DNA of 64,000 bases from Eutreptiella sp. 'Long Island Sound 2002' (Eukaryota > Euglenozoa > Euglenophyceae > Eutreptiales > Eutreptiaceae): assembly GCA_964036045.1 (NCBI GenBank), contig OZ038384.1, forward strand, positions 40,650,844 through 40,714,843, read 5' to 3'. The notes below the pieces were generated by a model. The model was not told where the DNA came from, did not search any database, and saw nothing but the letters and a program-made list of their open reading frames with translations. Shown one piece after another: positions 11,883-22,218 of this stretch. Every line of letters starts with the position of its first letter. Positions within the stretch are counted from its first letter, which is position 1. The position numbers and the translations under genes are program-made.

Positions 11883-12708
11883 GCACGGTGCTCACGGTCC
11901 GCGCCGCCGACCTGGAGGCCCTGAACCTTAGTGCACTGAGTGGTCACGGGGGCGAGGCGCTGTACCTCCAAGGGACCGTGGCAGGCGCAGCCGCGACACG
12001 CTTCCGCCGGCAGAGAGGAGGAGATGCCCTCCGCCTGGTCATGGCGGAGACCATGGGGCCGTGGCTCCGGGCGTTCTCCACGTCCAGGCGGAAGGTCGAG
12101 GGCGACCAGGAGAAGTTCGCCAACGCGTGGCGCTGCTGGGTGGAGGAGCAGTTTCCCGTGGGGGGAATGCTGCACCTGCCGCAGCCACCAAGCGTGCCAC
12201 CGGTACGGCCTGCGGCATCCCCGGCCGCAGCGGCGAGGCAGGCCCCGAAAGCAGCGCCCAAGCCGCCGCCCAAGAGGAGCCCCCCGCCTCAGTATGGCGC
12301 CTATGCCAACATTCGGTACGTGCTGCAGCACTTCGGCGCTGACTTGGCCACGGAGCAGCTTGGGTCGAAGACGATCAACGTCTGCCCCTGGTCTCGGCTG
12401 GATGGGGCTGGTCACTGCACACGGAGAGCTGGCAAGCACTGCCGGCCCACCCACCTCCATCCCAAGGACCTGTTGGACCACATCCAGCGGGACCATGCGG
12501 CTGATCCGGCGCAACGGGACCAGGCGCTGGCCATGCTGGCTGGCGTTATGCCGGGGGGCCAGGCGGGGCCTTTTGCGTCAGCCCAGGCGAGGTCCAGAGC
12601 GCTCACGCTGCCCACGGATGCCCGCCCCGCGGCAGAGCGCGGGGCGTCGCTGTCGGCGGCGCGATCTGGAGCGATTGGGTCTGCAGCACGGCGTGGGGCG
12701 GTGAGTTC
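11883..12708 (+). repeat. 826-bp direct duplication, copy 2 (LINE coding)
   Basis: Second copy of 9486-10311. Here the LINE frame continues past the duplication without the poly-T (GGTGAGTTC then TACGGGGAGTAC), so this is the downstream half of the interrupted host LINE. The frame runs on to a stop at about 12817 in an Ala/Ser/Gly-rich tail. Confidence 0.85.
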
Positions 12709-13512
12709 TACGGGGAGTACGGCGGCAAGTACATCCGGCAGACGAGCAGAAGGGAGGCCCGCCGCATCTGCCGGGTCTCAGCAGACAACGGCCGCCTCGG
12801 GCGAAGGCCCACGGTGACAGGGGCCACCTGGCCAGCCACCCGCGCCGGGTGCGGGTGGTCCCCTGGACCTGCTGGTAGCCCCCCTCCGTCCAGTGATCCG
12901 GATCCGGCGGGTGGCCCAGGTCGGCACATGCAGCCATGAAGGGGCCCCGCCCCCGACACCCGAGCAGCGGTGTCCTGGAACGTCCAGGGCTCGATGCGGG
13001 GGGATGGCGTACCAGTGGCCCGTGGTATGCTGGACGGTGAGGCGGTGGCGGCCGGCGTCCCGAAGGCCGAGGGTGTCATCCTGGGCCTCTCTCAGGAGAC
13101 CGGCCTGCAGGACCCTCAGGGTGTGGTGCACCTGGAGAATCAGTGGCGTCACCACGGGTATCATGCGTACCCAGGGGTGGATGCCCAGGTGGCGTCAGCA
13201 GCAGCGGTGCGCGGCGGATTCTTGATTGCCCTTCGGGCGGACATGTTCGCCGCAGAGGAAGTTTGAGACGTCGTGGCCACTTTGCCGGGCAAGGCCATGG
13301 CCCTTGATGTGGTGACCGCAGGTGGCACCCTCACGGTCATCAACGTCCACGGCTCGGGCAGCGGCTGCGACTCCTGGGCGTCTAAGGCGTCCTTCTGGGC
13401 TAACGTGGCCATGTACGCGGCAGCCAAGAGCGCGGGTGGCACAAGGGCCGTGCTCCTCGGAGGGGACTTCAACGTGTGGCTGGACTCCCCGTGGCACCCC
13501 ACCACGAGGAGG
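12709..13512 (+). pseudogene. LINE APE-type endonuclease, N-terminal two thirds
   Basis: After the tail of the preceding frame (stop about 12817), a new frame carries VSWNVQG near 12968-12990. This matches the first motif of APE-type (AP-endonuclease-like) LINE endonucleases. A QETGLQD segment follows, and after a TGA near 13264 the frame continues to LLGGDFNV near 13456-13480, the GDFN metal-site motif. The frame is lost at 13512 in a TAGG microsatellite, where a 2.3-kb foreign block begins. The APE domain would nick target DNA to prime reverse transcription. Confidence 0.65.
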
Positions 13513-14699
13513 TAGGTAGGTAGGTGCACTCGGTCGTGGAGAGGCGCCCCTTGGTTCCCCCTGGCGTTGCCCCTGTGACGAACAGGAAGAGGCTCCGCGC
13601 GTGAAGAGGGGATGCGGCTTACATCCCGCTAGACCTGACTGTTGGCCCCCAACAAAGCAGCCCCAGGCAACACCGGGAGGGCTGATCGCCGCCAGGGTGA
13701 CGTGCTTGTCTCGCCGGGAAGGTGTGCCCCCGTGCTTGCGCACGTCCCCTCCTTTGGGCGGAACGCTAGAGGTTCACCGGACTTCCTGGCGTATCCTGTT
13801 CCCAAGGCATGCATGCACGTTCTTGGTACTAGGGTTCCGAGGCGCTTGGGTGTCGCACACTCCGCCTCGAGTCCCAAAGCAGCGCAGGCCTTAGGATGCA
13901 GCCTTACCCCCGGTCTCCGGATCTCGTTTGGCCGGGTCACCTGCATGGCACGGGCTGCCTCAGTGCCCGGGCTGTGGGCACTGGGTTTCCTACTGTTGGC
14001 TTGCGTTTGTGTTTGGGTCCGGGTTGCGGTACGGTGTGGGTTTTGTTAACCCCTGCCAGTCCTGGCTGGGGTCTTGGGTGGGTGTGTTTGGGCACGGTTT
14101 GTGGTGTTGTCTCTCTTTTGCTGGCTGTTTGTGGTGTTCGTGGTTGGGCTTTGGTTTCGGCCTGCTTATGGGACGTGTGTGGTTTCGTGCGCGTTTCGCT
14201 TGCCTCCCGCCGTTTCTGGTTCCGGTGTGCGGTGTGGGCGTGCGTGCTGGGCCCGGGTCTCGGCTGTGCCCCGCCCTTCTTGGCTGGGTTGTCGGGGTGT
14301 GTTGTTTGCGCTTCTTTTTTTTTGCTTTGTGGTGACTGTTGCTGGGTGTCCCCATCCCGGGCCTTGTGGTCTGTCCCCCTATCCCCTTTCTTTCGGGCTG
14401 GGCTGCTGGCTTTTTTTTTTCGTGGCGTGTGTCCGCATGTTTCAGTGCCCCTTTTCCCGGTGGGCCGCTGTTCCTGGCTTGGTGTTGCCGGTTTTGGCTG
14501 GGTGGTCCCCCTGTGCCTCTTTGGGGGTCCTGTCTTCGGTGCCTTCTGGGTGGGGGGTTTGGCCGCCTTTTGTGTTGTTGGCGGGCGGTTTGGTGGCTGT
14601 GGGCTGTTTTCGCGCCCCCCCCCCTGTTCTTTTTTGGGGGGGGGCCGCCTATCCCTCCCTCTGCCTTCCCTTGGCTGGCGCACGCACTGTGGCCGGTGT
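13513..14699. other. inserted block, G/T-rich, no gene recognised
   Basis: Starts with a (GGTA)n run, then an unrecognised GC-rich stretch, then strongly G/T-rich DNA from about 13990. The long plus-strand frame (13896-14870) encodes only Trp/Cys/Val/Phe-rich low-complexity protein. I treat it as a composition artefact. The block lies between two diverged copies of endonuclease coding DNA. Confidence 0.4.
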
Positions 14700-15845
14700 G
14701 TGATGCGGTTGGTCCCTCGCCACTCCTGGCGGAGGTTCCTGTGTGCTATTCCCCGCCACTCCTGGCTGGGTTTCGCTGCCCGTGGTGGTGGGCGTTCCTC
14801 GCCACTCCTGGCTGAGGGTCCCGGGTGCGGTTCCACGCCACTCCTGGCTCGGGTCCGCTGGCGGCAGTGATGTGTGGTGTGCGGCGGTGGTGTGTTGGTG
14901 GGGTTGTGGCTGGTGTGTGGTATGGTTGGTCCCTCGCCACTCCTGGCGGAGGTTCCTGTGTGCTACTCTTCGCCACTCCTGGCTGGGTTTCGCTGCCGGC
15001 GGTGGTGCGCGGTCCTCGCCACTCCCGGTTGAGGGTTCCCGGTGCGGTTCCCCGCCACTGCTGGCTGGGGTCCGCTGGCGGCGGTGGTGTGTGGTGTGCG
15101 GCGGTGGTGTGTTGGTGGGGTTGTGGCTGGTGTGTGGTGTGGTTGGTCCCTCGCCACTCCTGGCGGAGATTCCTGTGTGCTACTCCCCGCCACTCCTGGC
15201 TGGGTTGCGCTGCCGGTGGTGGTGGGCGTTCCTCGCCACTCCTGGCGGAGGGTCCCGGGCGCGGTTCCCCACCACTCCTGGCTGGGTTTCGCTGTCGGCG
15301 GTGGTGTGTGGTGTGTGGTTTGCGGCGGTGGTGTGTTGGTGGGATTGTGGCTGGTGTGTGGTGTGGTTGGTCCCTCGCCACTCCTGGCGGGGGTTCCTGT
15401 GTGCTACTCCCCGCCACTCCTGGCTGGGTTTCGCTGCCGGTGGTGGTGCGCGGTCCTTGCCACTCCTGGCTGAGGGTCCCAGGCGCGGTTCCCCGCCACT
15501 CCTGGCTGTGGTCCGCTGGCGGCGGTGGTGTGTGGTGTGTGGTGTGTGGCGGTGGTGTGTTGGTGGGGTTGTGGCTGGTGTGTGGTGTGGTTGGTCCCTC
15601 GCCAGTCCTGGCGGAGGTTCCTGTGTGCTACTCCCCGCCACTCCTGGCTGGGTTTCGCTGCCGGTGGTGGTGGGCGTTCCTCGCCACTCCTGGCTGAGGG
15701 TCCCGGGTGCGGTTTTCCCGCCACTCCTGGCTGGGGTCCGCTGGCGGCGGTGGTGTGCGGTGTGCGGCGGTGGTGTGTTGGTGGGGTTGTGGCTGGTGTG
15801 TGGTGTGGTTGGTCCCTCGCCACTCCTGGCGGAGGTTCCTGTCGT
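14700..15845. repeat. ~220-bp minisatellite built on CGCCACTCCTGGC
   Basis: About five tandem units of roughly 220 bp. Each has several spaced copies of the near-palindromic core CGCCACTCCTGGCGG or CGCCACTCCTGGCTG, separated by GTTTCGCTGCCGGTGG-type and GTGGTGTGTTGGTGGGG-type spacers. The absence of stops gives open frames in several phases, which are not genes. The array ends abruptly where LINE endonuclease sequence resumes at about 15845. Confidence 0.85.
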
Positions 15846-16622
15846 GGACATCGTGCCGGGCAAGGCCATGGCCCTCGATGTGGTGACCGCAGGTGGCACC
15901 CTCACGGTCATTAACGTCCACGGCCCGGGCAGCGGCGGCGACTCCTGGGCGTCTAAGGCGTCCTTCTTGGCCGACGTGGCCATGTACGCGGCAGCCAAGA
16001 GCGCGGGTGGCACCAGGGTCGTGCTTCTCGGAGGGGACTTCAACGTGTGGCTGGAGTCCCCGTGGCACCCCACCACAAAGAGGTTCCAAGCCCTGTGGGA
16101 ACAGTGTGGCTTCCGCAGGGCAGGCCTGTAACGGGAGGAGGACAGGAGGCCCACGAGGGCAGGGCACCAACTGGACTCCTTCCTTCTGAACTCGCATTTG
16201 GTCCCTTGGGCGGCATGTGAGTGCCCACACTTGGCGCCTGGGCGGTCTCCAGCGTCGCTGCGATCGGATCATGGCCCTGTGGTCCTGGACCTCCCGCTGG
16301 CGGTGGCTTGCAAAGAGAGGGTCACCAGGATGGCCTACTCGCACGCCCAAGGCAGGCTGCATGCCATACGCCCGGACTTCCCGGGGGTTCGTGAGGCGGC
16401 CGCGGCAGTACTGCAGAAGGCCTGCGGGGATCGCCGGCTGCAGGCGTTGCTCTCGTGGGACCAGGACACTGCCACCATTGGCAAGTTGGAGGTGCAGGCG
16501 GTCTTTGACCTGCTCTACTCCCTCCGTGATGACGTGTCCAGGGTCACGGGAGTGCGCATGCCATCGGGCGTGGACCCGCAGTACCCGTACGGGCAGGCGG
16601 AGACGGAGAGGTCCCTGGCCTA
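15845..16622 (+). pseudogene. LINE APE-type endonuclease, C-terminal part
   Basis: The first 235 bp repeat the end of the upstream endonuclease piece (13273-13512) at about 93% identity by eye, including GDFNV near 16038. Here the frame continues past that point (HPTTKRFQALWEQCGFRRAGL). In a shifted frame, SDHGPVVLDLPL (about 16264-16300) is the conserved SDH motif that closes APE endonuclease domains. A TAG near 16621 separates it from the RT frame. The presence of all three APE motifs supports an APE-type LINE. Confidence 0.65.
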
Positions 16623-18036
16623 GGTCCTCTCACATCAGCAGGCCCTGGCCTGGCGCGCCCATGAACTGTGGCAACGGGACGCGGCGGCGGCCAGACTCCA
16701 CTCCCAGGAAGCGACTGCCTTGCTACAGCACCTACGGCGGGTGGACCCCGACCTATCCCCCGCTTCGGTGGAGGACCTACGTGCGGCGTTGGACCAACAG
16801 CTCCACCAGCTGGAGACACGCCTGGAGGAGATGCGGGGTGTCCTCAGGAGCAACAGGGGCCGGTCCATCAAGGACTATTGGCGGCGCAGGGTGCCAGATA
16901 TGCAGCTCCGATGGACGGCGATACGGGGGGCCATCAACGTGGTGAACTATGCCCCATCGAGCCTGTGGTCCGTACGCGTCCGGGAGTCGGAGAAGGTGCT
17001 CTTGGAGGCCTCAGACGTCATTGGCGAGGTCCAGAGGTACTGGGAGGCGCTGTACGCCAAGCGGCCAGTGAACCTGCCGGCCTTCGAGCGGCTGGTCCGG
17101 GCCCACATTCCCAGGGGGGTGCCTGGGGAATCGAGGTCGGTGCAGGACTACACCCTGCAGGACCTTAAAGACGCCGTGAGGCAGGCCGTGGCGGACGACA
17201 AAGCTCCGGGGTCCAACCGGGTCACGGTTGCCCTCATAGCACAGCTGCCTGAACCAGTGCAGGGGCTCCTGGTGCACGCGTACAGGGCTATCCTGCGGGG
17301 TGCGGACGTCCCGGAGTCCTGGCCCGAGGCCATTATCTGGCTGATGCCCAAGGGCACAGCCACGGACAACCTGGACGAGTACAGGCTGATAGCGCTGGGG
17401 CAGCAAGACATGCGAATGCTCATGACTCCCCTCATGCGGAGGTTCACAGCTGTCCTCGCTCGCAAGGGACTGGCTGCGGCCTGGCAGTTCGGGGCCATGC
17501 CGGGCTCCACGGCGGCTGCCCCGGTGTTCCTGGCCAAGCGCAGGCTGCAGCGTGGGCAGGAGGAAAACCATGTCCTCGCCTTCGATGTGTCAAAAGCTTT
17601 TGACACAGCGCCGCACGGGGCGCTGGCACTCCTCCTGCGCCACATGGGAGTCCCGGAAGAGCTCATCAGGCTCTTCCAAACCCTCAGCTGCGGGTCCCTG
17701 GTGCGCATCGTCACTGCGCACGGCCCGACGCCGAGCATTCGGCTCCACAGGGGCCTGCGGCAGGGCAGTGCGGAGGGCGCTTGGCTCTACCTCCTCCTCT
17801 TGGAACGTCTTCTGCGGAGCCTTGCCTGCAAGGCGCGGGGAGATGCTTGCCATGCGGTGCCACCCCTGGTGCAGACGTACTGTGATGACCTCCTGTTGAT
17901 AGCGCACTCCCTGCCGCAATTCCTCGAGTATCCAGCGGCGATAGCGCGATATCTCACGGACATGGGCATGTCCCTCAATATCGGCAAATGCGCCTACGCC
18001 AATACTGGTCGCATTCATCGGTCATGGTGTGCCTGA
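16623..18036 (+). pseudogene. LINE reverse transcriptase, fingers and palm
   Basis: The frame begins with a coiled, Gln/Arg-rich segment, followed by the RT blocks. These are DLKDAVRQAVADDKAPGSN (block 1, 'K-x-PG-x-(D/N)'), WPEAIIWLMPKG (block 2), YRLIALGQQDMRMLM (block 3), LAFDVSKAFDTAPHGAL (block with the first catalytic Asp), GLRQGSAEGAWLY (block 4) and TYCDDLLLIAH near 17878 (the YxDD box, here YCDD, with both catalytic aspartates present). The frame ends at 18036 through a frameshift. This is the polymerase that would copy LINE RNA at the nicked target. Confidence 0.8.
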
Positions 18037-19538
18037 GCCCAGGGAACATGGCGGCCCCATGGGTATGCTTACACGCCAAGGGCACGGTACCATACTTGGG
18101 CCTGCGCCTCGATCCCAGGGGGGTGGTTACCATGAAGGAGAAACATGTACTCCGGTGTGAAGCTCTGCTGGGCTGGTGCAAGAGCACGTTGGGGCCGGCG
18201 TCGGTGCCTCATGAGATGATGGCGGCTGTGGTTGGTGGCATCGTCCGGTACGCGGCGCCCTACCTGTCCGACACGGCGGAGGCGGTGATCAAGCTGAATA
18301 CTGCCATCAAGGCTGCGGCCCTGCAATTCGAAAAGCTGACCAAGGACCTGTCCACGGTAGCAGTGCGGTCAGGTCATGGGTTACGGTTGGCGGATATCCA
18401 GGTTATCTGCCGCGAGTCCGTTGTGGCGACCATGGCTCAACTCACCCACCACAGGTCGACGACAGTCCGAGATGAGCTGCAGGCCATGCTCCGGGACATG
18501 CACGTGCAGTACCGAGTGTCCGGGCAGTTCATGGTACCCTCTGCGTCATTCGCCAGGCACGCTGGCAATATGTGGGTGGACAGGGTACTCCAGGCGATGG
18601 GGTCGTTGCGCGTAGGACTTCTCATGCCATCGTCAGTCTACTCATGTGTACAAGCCCATCTGCTGCAAGTGCAGTGGGCGGGGCGGAAGTGGGTGTCCCA
18701 ATCCTATTCCTTCAAGGGTAGAGACATCTGCGTTCTCTCGGGGCCCTGCACAGATGCGGCGGTACAGTCCCTGACTGATCCCGCAAATGACCTCCTGCAT
18801 GCGCGGCTCCCCTGTCCTGCCCCTGGGCACCGGGCTGTCCAGCTCCAGGAGTGTCATGAGGACCACCTGCACCTTCCGCACGCAGGAGTAGGGCCCCATC
18901 AGCTGGTCCACGTGTGGTTCAAGGGGCTCCGCGACGTCTTCCGGCCGCGGCTGCTTAGTCCGTTGACTCACCGGCTAATTCACCCGGTGCGCCGAAAGAA
19001 GGCCAGCAAACGCAATAGACAGTCCACTGCGGGGGACGTGTATGTGGTGGGCGGGTACAGGGAGGAAGGATGGGACCCGGCCAACCCGGGGCTATCCATG
19101 CCGTTCCTCCCGCTAGCCGCCCTCCTGTTTCTGTTGGGGGACGTCTTTGAGGGTTACCAGCAGCAAAACGATCCGGCGTCCGTCCCCCTACTCACTCCAC
19201 ACGCCGGGGGCGGCATAAACCCGTCACCACTGTGGGTTGTGCACGGGCGGCCAGCGTTCTCCAGGGCATGCGCGGCGGTGCACGGGTGCAGCGGGTGGGC
19301 AATTGTCCTTCTGCTACCAGCAGGCCCTGTCCCGGATCCGGATGAGTACTCGGTCCCGGAAGTGGTTGGGATGTTCAACGTGCCGCACACTCCGCACGTC
19401 GCCGTCACGTCGTTGCGTGATGGCGGCGCGGTGGAACAGGGATCTGTGGTGGTGTACCAGCCCTCCTGCTCCGCAACGGTTTTGGGGGGCGGAGTAAAAC
19501 ACCCCCCGGGACACCATCAAGTCAGTCTGTGGATGTGA
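17988..19538 (+). pseudogene. LINE RT thumb and linker
   Basis: This frame overlaps the previous one by about 50 bp in another phase, so an indel near 18000-18040 broke a continuous ORF. It continues with the RT thumb motif PYLGLRLDPRG and a helical connection domain. After a basic patch (RRKKASKRNR) comes a segment that ends near 19538. No stop interrupts more than 500 codons, so the damage is limited to a few sites. Confidence 0.65.
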
Positions 19539-19560
19539 ACTGGCCTGGAGACCACATGCG

Positions 19561-21156
19561 GTGTATCGGCCGAAGGTAGTCCGGTCCCCAGAGCTCACGG
19601 CCTCAAGTGCGGCGTCCCTCGGAAGGCTGGTGCACAGCTCCCACTCCGACGTGGCGTGGCTGGAACCCCATCGGTACTGCTGGGTGCCGGTGGCGACTAA
19701 AGTCACATCGTCTGACGCGTTGCCCCGGGGAGACGACGCCACAAACGTGGCAGTGGCCAGCCACGGAATCCCCACGTGGACGGGTGCCATCTACGGCACG
19801 GTCCCGGAGGCAGAGATCATCGGCGCGGCGGCATACCTGTTGCACACGCCCCCGTCAGCGTGCACGGTGCACGTGGTGGTTGCGTCCATCATGGGAGCGC
19901 ATCTCCGCAGTGCGCAGGAGGCCCTGTACCGTGGCATCAAGGGGCCGACATTACATCTGGTGAACCAGCACGCACTGAGCTGGATAGTGGAGGGGCTGCG
20001 GCGGCTGCCCCGCCGAGTTCGGAGGCCGCACCACTGGGTGGTGAGGCAGAGCTCGCACTTGGCGGCGGTCCCGCTCGAGGCGCCAGACTCTGCCGCGGCC
20101 TGTGCAATGGCCCCGCCTGTCCCTCTCGTCCTACCCAAAGAGCACGCCATCCTCTTGGTGCCGGGGGATAATGGAGAGCTCGAGCCGCGTGTGCTTTCCA
20201 TGCAAGCCCTTCACCAAGTCCGGGGAATGGAGTGGCGTTCGCTAGCGGCACGCACCAGGGCGCACACGCCACTGCCTGGCGCCTGCGAGGCGGTGCCCCT
20301 GGGAGCTATACACCACGGCCGGACGCACAGAAATATGCTGCGGGCACGTGACGGTTGCTTGTCCACGATGCAGGTCATGCGACGGTGGAGACAGAAGCTC
20401 AAGCGTATGGCAATACCGGCCCACCCCTGTATCTTCTGTGGGGGGCCGGAGGAGGACATTGGCCACATGCGCCTGCTGTGTGCGCGGGACGAGGAGGTGG
20501 CAGGGCTCCTGTGCAGGCGTGTGGAGGAGTTCACGGCCGAGCTACCCCTGACAGACAGGGCGGTGAAAATCGTGGCGTGGAGGGAGCACGGCTGCAGGTG
20601 GACTGAATCCCTGATGGCGGGTGTCGTCCCCGGGGACCTGAAGCGGCTGTTCGCTGCGGTGCGAGCGGCGTCGTCCCCGGGCCCTGCCAAGGCCAGGCTC
20701 TTTGTGGAGGACATGGTCCAGATTGGGGAAGATATGTATGCCCGCAGGAACCATCGGGTCACCCAGATCATGCAGCTGCCCGTGCAAGATCAAAAGACGG
20801 CGGTATACGCGTTCCTGCGAGGTGACACACCCTACTGCCCGCCGGCAGGGAGGATCCAACGGCGTCCGCCCTGGAACCCGTTTGCCGGCCTCCCCAGCGA
20901 CCTGCGGGCAACCTTTCAGAGGGCAGCGCTGCACGCACTGCTCGTGCCACGGTGGTGCATCGCGCAGGAAGAGGCCATGTCCTTGTTCCCTCACTGGATG
21001 GCGGCCGTGGCGCAGGCCTCTTGCCAGTGGATCGGTTCCTGGGTGGCAAGGGACATCACGGCATTCAGGGAGTGGTCCCGCGTGGTGTCGGCGCAAACGT
21101 GGGCCCTGGTGCGTGGTACCATGGTGAGAAGCCCCGATGGCCAGAGTGATCCCTGA
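19561..21156 (+). pseudogene. LINE C-terminal region with C-x2-C-x8-H-x4-C finger
   Basis: A 531-codon frame in yet another phase. The N-terminal part (EAEIIGAAAYLLHTPPSACTVHVVV) has the pattern of an RNase H-type fold, but the usual aspartate is not evident. Near 20430-20484, CIFCGGPEEDIGHMRLLC is a CCHC zinc motif of the type found after RT in LINE proteins. The rest is basic and unrecognised, ending at a stop near 21156. I see no restriction-like endonuclease signature, so the dual-endonuclease Dualen/RandI clade is possible but not supported. Confidence 0.55.
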
Positions 21157-21423
21157 CTCCAGGTGTACGCCAACCATCCAGCTGTGGGGAACGTCATGCG
21201 CTTGCCTCGCGAGGTGCTGCCGGTCCCTCAGCAACCTCTGTGCAGTCTCCCAATCCTGGCGGTGGCTGTCGTACTTGACGTGGGTAAGTTGTGGCTGTAT
21301 GACCGGCAGCTGCAACGAGCCATACCAGCGGTCACGGAGCGGCGGTCCATGGCAGTGTTAGTGGGATCCAAGCAGCTGGCACGGGTACAGAGCGACGAAA
21401 CGTAAGGCCACGTCACGGAGGCC

Positions 21424-22218
21424 ATGTTCTCTCTGCCAGAGGGGGACGACCACGTGGCTACCGATGCCAGTCACACCCTTGACACCCTGGGCCTCGCGGC
21501 GGTCATTGAGGCTCGGGCGGGAGGACAACGCTTGGTTCTAGCATCCGCCAGGGGCCCGGGGCAAGATGGGGTTGATGTCATCGGGGAGGTCTTACAGGAC
21601 TACGGTTGGGAGCTCCTGGCGCATGGCACACACAGCCCCAAAGTTGCGCGGTGGCCCCGGCTGATTGCGGGCCTGCCGGTGATGCCCGACGGGCGACCGA
21701 TACTCTGCCCGGTGTCCACGTGGGAGGAAGCGAGGCGCAGCCTACTCAGTTGTGCCACAGCACGCACGCTGGTGGGTGCTTTGCTCGGACTCCAGGACGC
21801 GTGCTGCGATGTATGGCAGGACCTGTGGTCGCAGTGCCGTGATAGTAGCTGCGTTCCGTCGCGGTCTGTGCTTCTGCAGCGATGCCACGGGTGCCGAGAG
21901 ACAGCGTCAGTTTGGGTTCATCAATGTGCCTCCGTCCCACTATGCGGGACATATAAGGAGCGTGCCGAGAGGGGGTGGCCTAAGGCGAGGTGGGCACTGT
22001 GGCACTCTGGACAGATGTCCTCAAGTTCCTGGAAGACAATCCAGAGTGACCTGAAGAGCGTCCGAGTGGAAGGGGTGAGATGCCCCGATGCGCCGTCGGC
22101 AGCCTTGCCCCTGCTGCTATGGTGGGCGGCTCTGGAGGGCGACTCGCGGATACTCTGGTTGTGGCATCACGGAGGAAATGGTGACGGCGTGGTGGGGGCC
22201 GGGGGTGATGCAGATTGA
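21424..22218 (+). pseudogene. RNase H-like C-terminal piece of the LINE
   Basis: The frame starts with HVATDASHTLDTLGLAAVIEA, which fits the first RNase H strand and catalytic Asp (TDAS...G.A). It then continues through about 200 residues without another clear RNase H motif. A Cys-rich segment (CCDVW...CRDSSC...CHGC) follows. The gap 21157-21423 carries a short frame of the same coding bias, so this is probably the last exon-less piece of the LINE polyprotein, now frameshifted. Confidence 0.4.

Noticed and set aside
14743-16131. A 462-codon plus-strand frame through the ~220-bp minisatellite
   Set aside because: It is low-complexity translation of tandem repeats. Only the last ~90 codons are real LINE endonuclease.
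19561-21156. A restriction-like endonuclease (R2 or Dualen type) after the CCHC finger
   Set aside because: No PD...(D/E)-x-K-like motif is visible after the finger, and all three APE motifs are present upstream instead.
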